Of a stretch of DNA of 64,000 nucleotides, positions 1 through 9,197 are shown one piece after another; the first letter of the stretch is position 1; each line of letters opens with the position of its first letter. A model generated the notes under the pieces. It made no database searches. It was not told where the DNA came from and worked only from the letters and a program-made list of their open reading frames with translations. A program made the translations under genes and the position numbers. Source of the stretch: Gammaproteobacteria bacterium (GTDB taxonomy: Bacteria; Pseudomonadota; Gammaproteobacteria; Thiotrichales; Thiotrichaceae); the NCBI GenBank assembly GCA_018822845.1, contig JAHJJD010000003.1, positions 17,899 to 81,898 of the forward strand. The letters are read 5' to 3'.

Positions 1-241
1 CTGGGGTATCGATGATGTTGAAACGGTGATCTTTCCAGAAACAGGTAGTGGCGGCTGACTGGATGGTTATCCCGCGCTCTGCTTCCTGTACCATGAAGTC
101 TGTAGTGGCCGCACCATCGTGTACCTCACCGATCTTGTGGATCTTGCCGGTCAGTTTCAGGATACGTTCGGTCGTGGTGGTCTTGCCAGCGTCAACGTGG
201 GCAAAAATGCCGATGTTTCGGTAGAGTGTTAAGTCAGTCAT
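1..241 (-). CDS. fusA: Elongation factor G, N-terminal part (runs off window)
   Basis: GTP-dependent ribosomal translocase of the EF-G family; only the first 80 residues are present because the gene continues beyond base 1. The G1 P-loop AHVDAGKTT lies at about residues 14-22. It is followed by the switch I region ending in ERGITI and the start of the G3 DTPG motif at the window edge. The opening [20 protein letters not shown] resembles the second EF-G (FusA2) type more than the canonical FusA, but a fragment cannot settle this. The ATG at 239-241 is the only sensible start; the Shine-Dalgarno before it is weak. The 130 bases upstream, to the end of the next gene, show no coding or clear signal. 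Confidence 0.9.
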   Translation of the reverse strand, partial: MTDLTLYRNIGIFAHVDAGKTTTTERILKLTGKIHKIGEVHDGAATTDFMVQEAERGITIQSAATTCFWKDHRFNIIDTP

Positions 242-371
242 TTGTCCAAATCTCAATGAAAATATCGCAAGTGTGCGGTAAGGGGGCGATTGTAAATCAT
301 CTTGGAGCACGGAGTAAGGGGAAATTCAAGGCCAAATCCGTTGATTCAATGATTTTTTCATTATGCAATCG

Positions 372-1415
372 TTATAACAACCAATCGCGGGGAATCTCGC
401 CAGCAAATGGTGCAACACTGATCTCGCGGAACACCTCACCCGGCCTCGCCACCTTGCACACGACTTCCGGCTCGTTCTTGCCCTTGCTGTACTTGGCGGA
501 AAGTTGCGCCGCAAGCTCAATATCGTCATCCGTGAGGCCATCACCATCCAGGATGGTCAACGGCCCGGAATGGCTGGCAGTTTTGATCCAGGTAAACTGG
601 TTTTTGTAACCTTCCAGAAAGTTGGTTTCGCCTTCCTCGCGCGACACAATCATCTTGAAATGCGGGCGCGGGCGCAAATGCCGCCCGATTTTCAGCAACA
701 TGATGTCGTCGAGCTCGTAGTCGCGACTGGGACGATGCGCCCACAAATCTTTCAGCTTGTGGGTGTAATTGGCGTCAGTGAGGAAGCAGCAGCCACCGGC
801 AGGCTGGGCGTATTCCTCAATGCCCCATTGCTCGGCCAGCGCCATCTGAGGCTTGCGGCTGCGGCCATTGAAACCGAACAGTTTTTCGCGGTCGACCCAA
901 CCTTCCCGCTCCGGCTTGCTGGGTGGCAGGTTACGGGCGGAAAGTGGGCGCAATAGCAAATCTTCCGCCCCAGATTCCCGCGCTACGATCGGCATGGTCG
1001 CGGCGCGTTGCGACATCGGGCGCTGCCCGACCACTTCGCCAGTGATGATGAAATCGAAGCCCTTTTGCTGAATCCACTCGTGCGCCTTTTTCACCATGAA
1101 AATCTTGCAATCCAGACAAGGGTTCATGTTCGCGCCGTAACCGTGCTTCGGGTTCAGCACCACATCCTTGTAATCCTCAACAATATCGACGATGTGCAGC
1201 TTGATGCCGAGCTGTTCCGCCACCCACAGGGAATTGTTACGCTTGGGCTTGTCGCCATGTTGCTTGCGGATGGCGTGGGTGTGGCCTTCCACGCAAAAGC
1301 CGGTGAAAAAGTTGATGCCTTCTACGTGCACGCCCTGCTCCAGCACAGCCTTGGTGGCGAGCATGGAATCGAGGCCACCGGAAATCAGCGAAACGGCGCG
1401 GTATTGTCGGGTCAT
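372..1415 (-). CDS. PP-loop ATPase, tRNA thiolation-like (MnmA/ThiI-related)
   Basis: Predicted ATP-pyrophosphatase of the adenine-nucleotide alpha-hydrolase type, as used by tRNA thiouridine synthases. The PP-loop SGGLDS is at residues 12-17. A CLDCK cysteine pair lies near residue 100 and a PAGGCCFLTD segment near residue 208, both plausible for persulfide handling or a metal site. The C-terminal 90 residues (GRHLRPRPHFKMIV onward) resemble the small domain that follows the PP-loop in proteins often mis-annotated as thiouridylate methyltransferases. There is no THUMP domain, so it is not a standard ThiI, and it does not match MnmA along its length. Its ATG overlaps the uup stop by 4 bp (ATGA), so the two are co-translated. 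Substrate tRNA and modification are unknown. Confidence 0.75.
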   Translation of the reverse strand: MTRQYRAVSLISGGLDSMLATKAVLEQGVHVEGINFFTGFCVEGHTHAIRKQHGDKPKRNNSLWVAEQLGIKLHIVDIVEDYKDVVLNPKHGYGANMNPCLDCKIFMVKKAHEWIQQKGFDFIITGEVVGQRPMSQRAATMPIVARESGAEDLLLRPLSARNLPPSKPEREGWVDREKLFGFNGRSRKPQMALAEQWGIEEYAQPAGGCCFLTDANYTHKLKDLWAHRPSRDYELDDIMLLKIGRHLRPRPHFKMIVSREEGETNFLEGYKNQFTWIKTASHSGPLTILDGDGLTDDDIELAAQLSAKYSKGKNEPEVVCKVARPGEVFREISVAPFAGEIPRDWLL

Positions 1416-3214
1416 GATGCCATCTGCTCCAGTTCTTCCCAGCGGGCGAACGCTTGTTCCAGTTCGGCTTCCAGCGCTTCAAGTTCAGCCTGTTTCGCGG
1501 TGATGGCAGAATTGTCCTGCTGGTAAAATTCTGCCGTACCCATGAACTCATGCGTCGCAGCAATGGTGGCTTCCAACTGTTCAAGGCGGGCGGGAAGCTG
1601 TTCCAGTTCGCGCTGATCCTTGTAACTGAGCTTTTTCTTTGCCACCGCTGCTGGTTTGTTGTCTGCCTTGGGTTTTTCCGCCGGTTTGTCAGGTTTTGCG
1701 GCAGGCTTTTCCGCTACCGGTTGCGGACGTTGCAACAACCAGTCGTCGTAACCGCCAGCATATTCGCCGATGGTACCGTTCTCAAACACAATGCTGCGCG
1801 TGACTACCGAGTTGAGGAAACTTCTGTCATGCGAAATCAGCAGCAGGGTTCCCTGATAGTCGATCAGTAGTTCTTCCAGCAGCTCCAGGGTTTCGGCGTC
1901 GAGGTCGTTGGTCGGTTCGTCCAGCACCAGCAGGTTGGATGGCTGGGCGAACAGGCGCGCCAGCAACAGACGGTTGCGTTCGCCGCCGGACAGCACTTTC
2001 ACCGGCTTCTGGATTTGCAACGGGGTAAACAGGAAATCCTGCAAGTAGCTGATGATGTGACGTTTCTGCCCATTGATTTCGACAAAATCATTACCCGGCG
2101 CAAGGTTGTCGCGCAGGTTCTTTTCATTGTCGAACTGGGAGCGGTGCTGGTCGAAATAGGCGACTTGCAGGCGTGTGCCCATGTCCAGCTTGCCGGAATC
2201 CGCTTTGATCTGGCCGAGCAGCAGCTTGATCAGGGTGGTTTTGCCCACGCCATTGGGGCCGATAATGCCGATCTTGTCGCCACGCAACACTGTGGTGCTG
2301 AAATTGCGGATCAGCGGCTTGTCTTCCCAGCCGTAGCTGAGATTGGTGGCTTCAATGACAATCTTGCCGGAAGCGTCCGCCTGCCCGATCTGCGCTTGCA
2401 CCTTGCCTTGCAGGTTACGGCGCTGCATGAATTCCGCGCGCATTGCTTCCAGACGGCGCACGCGCCCTTCGTTGCGGGTGCGACGTGCCTTGATACCCTG
2501 GCGTATCCACACTTCCTCTTCCGCCAGCCGCTTGTCGAACAGGGCCGCCTGTTGCGCTTCGGCATCCAGCGCGGCCTGTTTGTTTTCCTGATATTTCTGG
2601 AAATTGCCCGGCCAACTGGTGAGGCGGCCACGGTCGAGTTCGATGATGCGGGTGGCCAGTTTCTGCACGAAAGCGCGGTCATGCGAGACGAACAGCAGCG
2701 TACCCTTGAAGCCGAGCAGGAAATTTTCCAGCCATTCGATGGCGGGAATATCCAGATGGTTGGTTGGCTCGTCCAGCAACAGCAAATCGGGTTCGGACAC
2801 GAGCGCGCAGGCCAGCAGGGCGCGGCGTTTCCAGCCACCGGAGAGACTTTCGAACCTTACCTCGCCATCCAGTTGCAGGCGGGAAAGCACCGTGTCGACC
2901 TTCCACTGGATTTGCCATTCGTCTTCCGGGGGCAAATCAGCCAGACCTTGCGCCACAATGTCGAACACGCGGGCATCGTTGCCGTGCGGCACATCCTGCT
3001 GCAAGCGGGCGATTTTCAGGTCGGGGGAATGGATCATTTCACCGTCATCAGCCTGCACCTCGCGGCACAGCAACTTCATCAGGGTTGATTTGCCCGTGCC
3101 GTTGCGCCCGACCAGACACAGGCGTTCGCCCGGCTCGATGGTCAGGTCGATGCTGTCGAATAAACGGTTGTCACCGTTTTCCAGATGGATGTTACGTAAG
3201 TTTAAAAGTGCCAT
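1412..3214 (-). CDS. uup: ABC-F ATPase Uup
   Basis: Cytosolic ABC-F protein with two ATPase domains and no membrane domain; the family acts on ribosomes, and Uup also affects precise excision of transposons. The first Walker A GRNGTGKST is at residues 36-44, with signature LSGGWKRR and Walker B LLLLDEPTNHLD. The second Walker A GPNGVGKTT is near residue 320, with signature LSGGERNR and Walker B LLVLDEPTNDLD. A Lys/Ala/Pro-rich linker and a C-terminal coiled coil from about residue 530 are typical of Uup, and 600 residues is close to the usual length. It is the first gene of a two-gene unit with the PP-loop gene. Confidence 0.93.
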   Translation of the reverse strand: MALLNLRNIHLENGDNRLFDSIDLTIEPGERLCLVGRNGTGKSTLMKLLCREVQADDGEMIHSPDLKIARLQQDVPHGNDARVFDIVAQGLADLPPEDEWQIQWKVDTVLSRLQLDGEVRFESLSGGWKRRALLACALVSEPDLLLLDEPTNHLDIPAIEWLENFLLGFKGTLLFVSHDRAFVQKLATRIIELDRGRLTSWPGNFQKYQENKQAALDAEAQQAALFDKRLAEEEVWIRQGIKARRTRNEGRVRRLEAMRAEFMQRRNLQGKVQAQIGQADASGKIVIEATNLSYGWEDKPLIRNFSTTVLRGDKIGIIGPNGVGKTTLIKLLLGQIKADSGKLDMGTRLQVAYFDQHRSQFDNEKNLRDNLAPGNDFVEINGQKRHIISYLQDFLFTPLQIQKPVKVLSGGERNRLLLARLFAQPSNLLVLDEPTNDLDAETLELLEELLIDYQGTLLLISHDRSFLNSVVTRSIVFENGTIGEYAGGYDDWLLQRPQPVAEKPAAKPDKPAEKPKADNKPAAVAKKKLSYKDQRELEQLPARLEQLEATIAATHEFMGTAEFYQQDNSAITAKQAELEALEAELEQAFARWEELEQMAS

Positions 3215-3261
3215 GGGCGCGGATTATCCCAGTACCGCAGCAGTTTGACCAGAACCCTGCT

Positions 3262-4860
3262 TCAGGCAGTCATGCGGGGAAGCGCAAAGGAGGCATCAAA
3301 ACTGCGCCGGGCACGCTGGATCAGGGCAACGGCTTCCACCTTGCCGCCGGTAAGACTGAGCAGTTTGCTGAGCATCTTGAGGTTTTGCAGCATACTGGGC
3401 TGATCGTGGCTGAGTTCCGCGTAGGCAACGCTACGGCGGGCGCAGTAGATGGCGGCAGGAATATTCCCCAGCACCAGATGATGTTCGCTGAGGTGATAAG
3501 CGAGAATGGCGGCACGATACCATTGCTTGCGCTGGGTGGACTGTTCCAGCTTCACCCCCAACGTCCTGGTCGCCTGTACTGCCGTTTGCAGGTCTGGCAA
3601 GGCATGGCTGCGGGCAGCGGAACCCATTTCCGCCCCCTGCATTATAAACGCCCCGTCAGGCTGACGGCAGTTTTTCAGCAAGGCGTCAAAACGTTCCTGC
3701 ATGAGCGGAAAGCGCAATGCAACGCGCTGGCGAAAATATGCACGAATCAACGCATGAGTATCCAGCGACGGCGCTACCGCCGGGGAAGAAACCAGGTGCA
3801 GACGGTGCAGGCGTCGCTGTATTTTGGTGTACTCCCGCACGTCCACCTGGGTCAGCGGCGCAACAGCCCGCAGTGCCTGATCAGGCTGGAGCCAGCGCCG
3901 AAACCAGGGCTGACGGCAATTACCCAATAACTGAAACAGTTCCTTTTTGGTCGCCGGGCCATCCATCAGACTGAGCAGGTAAATCAGTATCAAGTCCGGG
4001 CTGGCTCCCATCCATTGTTCAATGGCTGACAACACCCTCCGGGTATGGAAACCTTCCTGTTGCAAATCCTGCCAGATAGGAATTGAGTCCATGCGCTCGG
4101 GTGAACCATTGAAGGCATGCGCCAGATAACCGCCCAATAGCCGCAGGCTCAAGGGATCGCCGCCGAAACTGTGCGCAATGCGCTGCAACCGCCCGGTTTC
4201 AGCCTTGACGCCCTGCTGCCTGAGCAACGCAGCGCCCGCATCATCATCCAGGCCCGGCAAGGCATACTGGATGACGCCGGAGCGGAATGCCTCACTGACG
4301 GGCACATCCTTGCGCCCTGCCAGCAGACACAAACCGGGGTTATACGCTGCCAACTGATTCAGCAAAGCTCCCAACAACTGACGCTCGTGAATCTGTGCCG
4401 ATACATCCAGGGTAAAATTCAGATGGGAAACATTATCCAGCACCAGCAGGGTGCGACGGCGCTGGATCAGGCGTGCCAGCAGGTTAAGCTGTTCTGTCAA
4501 CGCCGGGGGAATTTTCATGTCCGGCCCGAACCATTCCAGCGCTTGTTGCAGGAAATCCTGCATCGCACGCTGAGCACCCGGATAAGTGGAAACATCCGGA
4601 AATGACCAGCCAAATACCTGCTCCGCCCCATGCCAGCCAGCCGCTTCAGCCTGCGTCAGCCATGCCTGGAGCAATGAGGTTTTACCAACTCCCCCCATAC
4701 CGCTGAGCATAAAAACATTATGGGAATCGCTACGCCAAGCTTTCAATAACAGGCCGAGTTCTTTTTTACGGCCAACAAAAACTGATCGACAGTCATTAAC
4801 GAGACTGACTCCATTATCTACTTTATTTTTTTGTCGCCAGGCAACAAAAGCCCCTACCAT
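3262..4860 (-). CDS. STAND-type NTPase with helical/TPR-like C-terminus, copy A
   Basis: Predicted signal-transduction NTPase of the NB-ARC/AAA_16-like STAND group. The sequence FVGRKKEL at about residues 28-35 is the usual entry motif. P-loop GMGGVGKTS is at 54-62, and a Walker B-like strand LLVLDN follows a basic RRR near residue 135. The middle region is winged-helix-like and includes SIPIW and RRVLSAIEQW. The last 120 residues look like TPR helices (YRAAILAYHLSEHHLVLGN, then IYCARRSVAYAEL). No effector domain, membrane segment or signal peptide is visible at either end. The next gene upstream (4990-6495) is a diverged paralog sharing these landmarks. The 129 bp between the two is AT-rich and non-coding. 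Function unknown; such ATPases serve in regulation or phage defence. Confidence 0.7.
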   Translation of the reverse strand: MVGAFVAWRQKNKVDNGVSLVNDCRSVFVGRKKELGLLLKAWRSDSHNVFMLSGMGGVGKTSLLQAWLTQAEAAGWHGAEQVFGWSFPDVSTYPGAQRAMQDFLQQALEWFGPDMKIPPALTEQLNLLARLIQRRRTLLVLDNVSHLNFTLDVSAQIHERQLLGALLNQLAAYNPGLCLLAGRKDVPVSEAFRSGVIQYALPGLDDDAGAALLRQQGVKAETGRLQRIAHSFGGDPLSLRLLGGYLAHAFNGSPERMDSIPIWQDLQQEGFHTRRVLSAIEQWMGASPDLILIYLLSLMDGPATKKELFQLLGNCRQPWFRRWLQPDQALRAVAPLTQVDVREYTKIQRRLHRLHLVSSPAVAPSLDTHALIRAYFRQRVALRFPLMQERFDALLKNCRQPDGAFIMQGAEMGSAARSHALPDLQTAVQATRTLGVKLEQSTQRKQWYRAAILAYHLSEHHLVLGNIPAAIYCARRSVAYAELSHDQPSMLQNLKMLSKLLSLTGGKVEAVALIQRARRSFDASFALPRMTA

Positions 4861-4989
4861 TTCCTGTCACCACGGATTATCAGCTAATTCACCTGATTTA
4901 GTAAGATAATGCCCGCAGGGCAAATAAAAAATAATAAGGGGTAATTGAATCCAGATAATCGGCTTATCAGCAGTTAATATAATTTTTTA

Positions 4990-6495
4990 TTATGGGCGTA
5001 AATAACCAGCTTGTTCGCTCAAGCTTTGAGCCTCCGAAACCTCACCAGTATTCTCCAACAACTCCGCCAGCACGATCAGTTTGGTCTGCAAATGCTCCAG
5101 ATCCATACCAAGATCGGCATATACGACCGCTTGCCTCGCATGCTCGACGGCCTCCTTCATGTTATTGCGTGATTTGCACTCCTCACCAATCAGGCTGCTG
5201 ATTTCTGAAGCACCCAGCCAATCCTGATATTGCGCGCGCCGCATCAGCACAACAGCCAACTGTTCACCGCTGGGGAAACCATCGGGAAGGTCGTCATTCA
5301 TCTTTGCCTGCAAGAGTGGCGCAGGGTGCATCGTTTCCCATACATCAGGGTAGTGAAGCCGCAATTGGCGGGTGAAATATTCGCCAACCACGCCCTGCAT
5401 TTCAAAATGCCCACCATCGGCGTAAGGCACGATAAGCCCCCACCGCAGCAAGCGCTGCCATGCACGCTCCCAACCTTCCTCAGGCAGAGTTTTCAGGTTG
5501 TTGAGCAGATTTTCATAGCTGCCAGCTTCACTTTTCCGGCGGGACAGCCACGGCATCCTGCGGGCTGCCACCCATGCCCGCAGCTCTTCCTGGCAAAATG
5601 GCCGCCGCAACAAGGGCAGGAAATACAACATGGACAGCTCCGGGCAGTTCGCCAACCAGATTTCATACGCCGCCAACACCCGCCGGATGGATCTTCCCCT
5701 GGGTTGCGGGTCATACCAGATCGGGATACTGTCAGCACGATGGACATCACCCTCATGCCATTGCAGCAGGTATTGCGCAGCCAGTGCCAGGGTTGCGGGA
5801 TATTCGCCAAACTGTTGTACCAATGGTTGCAAGCTATCCCTGCCCCCCTGCACGCCCAAACGCCACAGCAACTGGATAGCTGCGTCTGTCTCCAATGGAG
5901 CCAGCTCCATGTGTTCCGAATTCGGCAATTCCAGAATGGCCTCAGGCATGACCGAACAGCCCGCCAGCAAACACATGCCCTGCTGGCTATCAGCCAGTTG
6001 TTGCAGGAAGGTCAGCAGGGCAATATCCAGTTCCGGTTTGCCATTGATCTGAAGACAGGGGATGTTGTCCAGCACCAGCAACACGCGCCGCCCGCGTAAA
6101 CGTTCGATAATCTGCTGGGAATGGGTATAGGTTGGCGGCAGGGTCGTGCCTTCATCCTGTAACCAGCGCAGGACATGTGCGAGAAAATCGTCTATTGCCG
6201 CACGCTGTTCAGCGGGGGTATCGGTTTGCGGAAAACACCAGACCAACAGGGCATCGACATCCGCCCAGTATTCCGAGGCAAGTTGCTGCAACCAAAGGCG
6301 GATAAGGCTGCTTTTACCCATGCCACTATCGCCTTGCAAGGAGAACAGGGTGGTAGAACCTTCCTTCCATGCTGAGCGCAGACGCCCCAGCTCCTCGTCA
6401 CGTCCGAATACTGGAGTAAACCGCGCCCTGCCCAAATAAAAGACGGTGTTGTCAGGATGCGTTTCACGCCTGTATGCCGCCAGCAGCCCTGTCAT
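4990..6495 (-). CDS. STAND-type NTPase with helical/TPR-like C-terminus, copy B
   Basis: Paralog of the downstream gene at 3262-4860. It has entry motif VFGRDEEL near residues 29-36, P-loop GDSGMGKSS at 55-63, and Walker B-like strand RRVLLVLDNI. The shared middle motif is SIPIWYDPQPRG...RRVLAAYEIW and a PW pair follows. The C-terminal helical repeats include EAVEHARQAVVYADL, matching copy A's ARRSVAYAEL. The two proteins align over their whole length but are strongly diverged, so the duplication is old. No effector domain is fused. The start MTGLLAAY is supported by in-frame homology of the region before the entry motif, though no strong ribosome site precedes it. Confidence 0.7.
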   Translation of the reverse strand: MTGLLAAYRRETHPDNTVFYLGRARFTPVFGRDEELGRLRSAWKEGSTTLFSLQGDSGMGKSSLIRLWLQQLASEYWADVDALLVWCFPQTDTPAEQRAAIDDFLAHVLRWLQDEGTTLPPTYTHSQQIIERLRGRRVLLVLDNIPCLQINGKPELDIALLTFLQQLADSQQGMCLLAGCSVMPEAILELPNSEHMELAPLETDAAIQLLWRLGVQGGRDSLQPLVQQFGEYPATLALAAQYLLQWHEGDVHRADSIPIWYDPQPRGRSIRRVLAAYEIWLANCPELSMLYFLPLLRRPFCQEELRAWVAARRMPWLSRRKSEAGSYENLLNNLKTLPEEGWERAWQRLLRWGLIVPYADGGHFEMQGVVGEYFTRQLRLHYPDVWETMHPAPLLQAKMNDDLPDGFPSGEQLAVVLMRRAQYQDWLGASEISSLIGEECKSRNNMKEAVEHARQAVVYADLGMDLEHLQTKLIVLAELLENTGEVSEAQSLSEQAGYLRP

Positions 6496-6611
6496 GTTTG
6501 CCTCGCTGTCGTTGTCTGTTTACGGATTTACCCTGAAACACAATAACAGACGCACCATTCCTGCCAAAATGTATCAGGGCAAACGGACAAATCTGCTTGA
6601 CGGAACCAAGC

Positions 6612-7001
6612 TCAGTTTTTCCGTGCGTCCAGTTGCTCTGCGGCAGGGTCGGGCGTTTCCACCAGTTCACTCTTAACCAGTTGTTCAGGATCGTTGTTGA
6701 CCTGCTCTGACATGGGGGCGGCCACAGCCTCGTCGGTACCCTCCGACACCAGCGGCAACGGCTCCTGCATGTTGTCACTCAAACCAGTCATGCTACTCAT
6801 GCATTCCTTGATGTATGCGTCCCGTTTGGCGGTTTCAATGCCGTCCTCATCCGCGTAAGTGCTGCATAAATCATTCAGAGCTGCGTCATTGCTCTCAGCT
6901 AGCGCAGCGACATCTTCCTTGGCGTCGGCCTCCTCTTCCGCAAAGGCCGCTGGTGCAATCAGAGTGCCAGCCAGCGCCAGCAGGGTCAGACAGTGTTTCA
7001 T
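6612..7001 (-). CDS. Small secreted acidic protein, unknown function
   Basis: A 129-residue protein starting MKHCLTLLALAGTLIAPAAF, a clear Sec signal peptide with an AFA cleavage site. The start at 7001 is preferred over an in-frame ATG at 7070 because it places the signal peptide at the N-terminus and has GAAGGTTG upstream. The mature part is acidic, with two cysteines (LCSTYADEDG and KECMSSM) that could form a disulfide. A low-complexity tail ends LDARKN. I recognise no family. It may belong with the envelope genes beside it. Confidence 0.6.
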   Translation of the reverse strand: MKHCLTLLALAGTLIAPAAFAEEEADAKEDVAALAESNDAALNDLCSTYADEDGIETAKRDAYIKECMSSMTGLSDNMQEPLPLVSEGTDEAVAAPMSEQVNNDPEQLVKSELVETPDPAAEQLDARKN

Positions 7002-7134
7002 GGTTTCAACCTTCGGTAATGGCAATGTATCCGTCACGATGGACGTTCCCGGCTGCAAAATGCACTCCATGCATTTCCTGCAATATCATATCTACGACAA
7101 TAAATATGGAACCAACCCGGCAAAAATACAAGAT

Positions 7135-7482
7135 TTACCCGAATTTCAGCCCGGTGAAAAAGCCAGCCACTGCACTTACGCCCTTGCTGGTGATATGCGA
7201 AAGCCGCTCCACCAGAAATCCGCCAGACTGTTTGGCCATGTCGGTGGCCGCACTGGCTGCGCTTTGCAGTTTTTCATCCGCCATTTCAGTAATACCGTAA
7301 TACTCGGTGACGAACAGCAGTACGATTGCTGCGCCCCCCAGAAACAGCGCGAACTTCAGCATTTTCTTGGCGAAGTAACCCACCGCCAGACCGATGACAA
7401 AAGGCGCGCCCACATTGCCAAACAGGAAAGTGGAAGAGAGAAAATCGGTTGATGCACCGGAATTCATTGGGTAGTCGTTCAT
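7135..7482 (-). CDS. FUN14-like small membrane protein
   Basis: A 115-residue protein with a glycine-rich hydrophobic segment (GAPFVIGLAVGYFAKKMLKFALFLGGAAIVLLFV) and a second amphipathic or membrane segment near the end (GVSAVAGFFTGLKFG). The GxxxGYFxKKxLK pattern and the length match bacterial FUN14-domain proteins, whose function in bacteria is unknown. AGGGG lies eight bases before the ATG. The call rests on pattern recall, not alignment. Confidence 0.6.
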   Translation of the reverse strand: MNDYPMNSGASTDFLSSTFLFGNVGAPFVIGLAVGYFAKKMLKFALFLGGAAIVLLFVTEYYGITEMADEKLQSAASAATDMAKQSGGFLVERLSHITSKGVSAVAGFFTGLKFG

Positions 7483-7691
7483 ATATGCCCCTGTTTTACT
7501 TGTTGCTGCTCCAGACCGGAATGGCTGGCATTGTCCGGCATTTTATGACCACTTGCCAGCGGGAAGGTTCAGCACTGCGGAATACGCAAACAAACCGGTA
7601 TTCGAATTTCTGCTACCTTTGTTCATGACAGCTTAATCAATGATAGCAACTGCTGCTACCTTCCCTGCATCTACCCGCAAGGCTTACCGAC

Positions 7692-9197
7692 ATGCGACAA
7701 AGTTACTCCATCTCCGCCCTGATCCGTCTGGTGGCCATTGCCCTCAATGCCATCGGGGCGTTGGTGCTGTTGCCTTTCATCCTGAAATCGCTGGGCGAAT
7801 ACCATTTCGGCATCTGGGGCATGGCAAGCTCGATCACGGGCTATCTGCTGCTGCTGGATCTGGGCATCGCCATGGCCTGCACCCGCTATCTTTCCATGCA
7901 GGCGCATGAAGCGAAAAGCTGGAACGCCATTATCAGCAACTCACTGGCGCTATCACTGGCTGTCACGGGCCTATTGGTCATTGCCGTCATCGTGACGCAA
8001 ATCCTGTTGCATACTGGCCTCATCAGCCCCGCCAATGCGACCCTGACCAATGTGGTCAGCATTGTCATGGTGGAAGTGGCGCTTTCCATCCCCTTGCGCA
8101 TGTACCAGAGCATCCTGCGCGCTGAAGTGCGTTATACCGATATTGGCCTGTTCGAAATCGTGCGCATTGTCCTGCGGGTCGGGGGCATATTTGTTGCGCT
8201 ACTGCTGGGAGCCGGGCTGCTGGAAATTGTTCTGCTCAGCTCCTGCGCCAACACACTGTTCTTCCTGCTACCAATGCTGAGTGTCTACAAACGCCACCGC
8301 AGCTTGTATTTTCAGCCGGACTCAATCAACAAACCGCAACTGCAATCACTATTCTCCTTCAGCAAGTTTAGCGCCATTGCGCAGACTTCCGAGTTTTTCA
8401 AATACCGCACCGATAGCGTGTTTGCGGGCATGCTGCTGGGCATCAGTTCTGCCGCCCATTTCACCCTGATGGCCGCCATCATGGACATGCTGACCCAGAT
8501 ACTGACGCGCTTCACCAGCTACTGGGACACCATCATCATCCGTCAGGTAGGGGAAGGCCAGCAGCAAGCCGCCCTGAACACGGTAATGCAATCGCTACAA
8601 ATCGGCCTCGCCCTTTCCTTGCTGGCTGCACTCAACACCTTCCTGCTGGGGGAAACCTTTCTCAGTATCTGGGCAGGCGAAAAATACGGCTTCCTCAGTA
8701 ATGCACTGAGCCTGTTCAGCCTGATCCTGATCGGCAGCAGTTTTCAGATGGCCACAACACCTTATTTCAATGCCATGGAAAAGCAGCGGGAAAATGCCTT
8801 TATCGCCCTGACCGAAATACTGGCAAAACTCGCCCTGCTGATTCCATTTACCCGCTGGTTCGGATTTGAGGGCATTATTTATGCATCGCTGTGTTCCAGC
8901 ATTGGTGCCAGTCTTTTGTTACGTCTGCCGCTGCTGGCTCGCCTTGCAAAAACCAGGCTCACAACCCTGTTATTGGCCAGCGGCAAAGCACTTGCCCCCG
9001 TGCTGCTTATAGCAGGAGGCGTACTGATATTTTATTTATTCATGGATAAACAGGAAAAATTTTCTTTGCGTTCTTTAGCGATTATTTTCACTATCCAACT
9101 TGGGGGAATTCTTTTTACCACACTTTTGAGAAAAGGCACGATTCCGAAGCCATGGAAGAAATCCGCGACGGCAATGGGCACTAGCTCAGCGCCTTGA
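7692..9197 (+). CDS. Oligosaccharide flippase family membrane protein (Wzx-like)
   Basis: A 501-residue polytopic inner-membrane protein with about 12-14 hydrophobic segments. Its start has the form seen in polysaccharide flippases of the MOP superfamily: a first helix containing LLPFILKSLGEYHFGIWGM, then LDLGIAMACTRYLS. It likely moves lipid-linked oligosaccharide across the inner membrane. No glycosyltransferases or polymerase lie next to it, so the substrate cannot be guessed. The gene runs alone on the plus strand and its last 17 bp overlap the convergent tauE/safE gene. Confidence 0.75.
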   Translation: MRQSYSISALIRLVAIALNAIGALVLLPFILKSLGEYHFGIWGMASSITGYLLLLDLGIAMACTRYLSMQAHEAKSWNAIISNSLALSLAVTGLLVIAVIVTQILLHTGLISPANATLTNVVSIVMVEVALSIPLRMYQSILRAEVRYTDIGLFEIVRIVLRVGGIFVALLLGAGLLEIVLLSSCANTLFFLLPMLSVYKRHRSLYFQPDSINKPQLQSLFSFSKFSAIAQTSEFFKYRTDSVFAGMLLGISSAAHFTLMAAIMDMLTQILTRFTSYWDTIIIRQVGEGQQQAALNTVMQSLQIGLALSLLAALNTFLLGETFLSIWAGEKYGFLSNALSLFSLILIGSSFQMATTPYFNAMEKQRENAFIALTEILAKLALLIPFTRWFGFEGIIYASLCSSIGASLLLRLPLLARLAKTRLTTLLLASGKALAPVLLIAGGVLIFYLFMDKQEKFSLRSLAIIFTIQLGGILFTTLLRKGTIPKPWKKSATAMGTSSAP

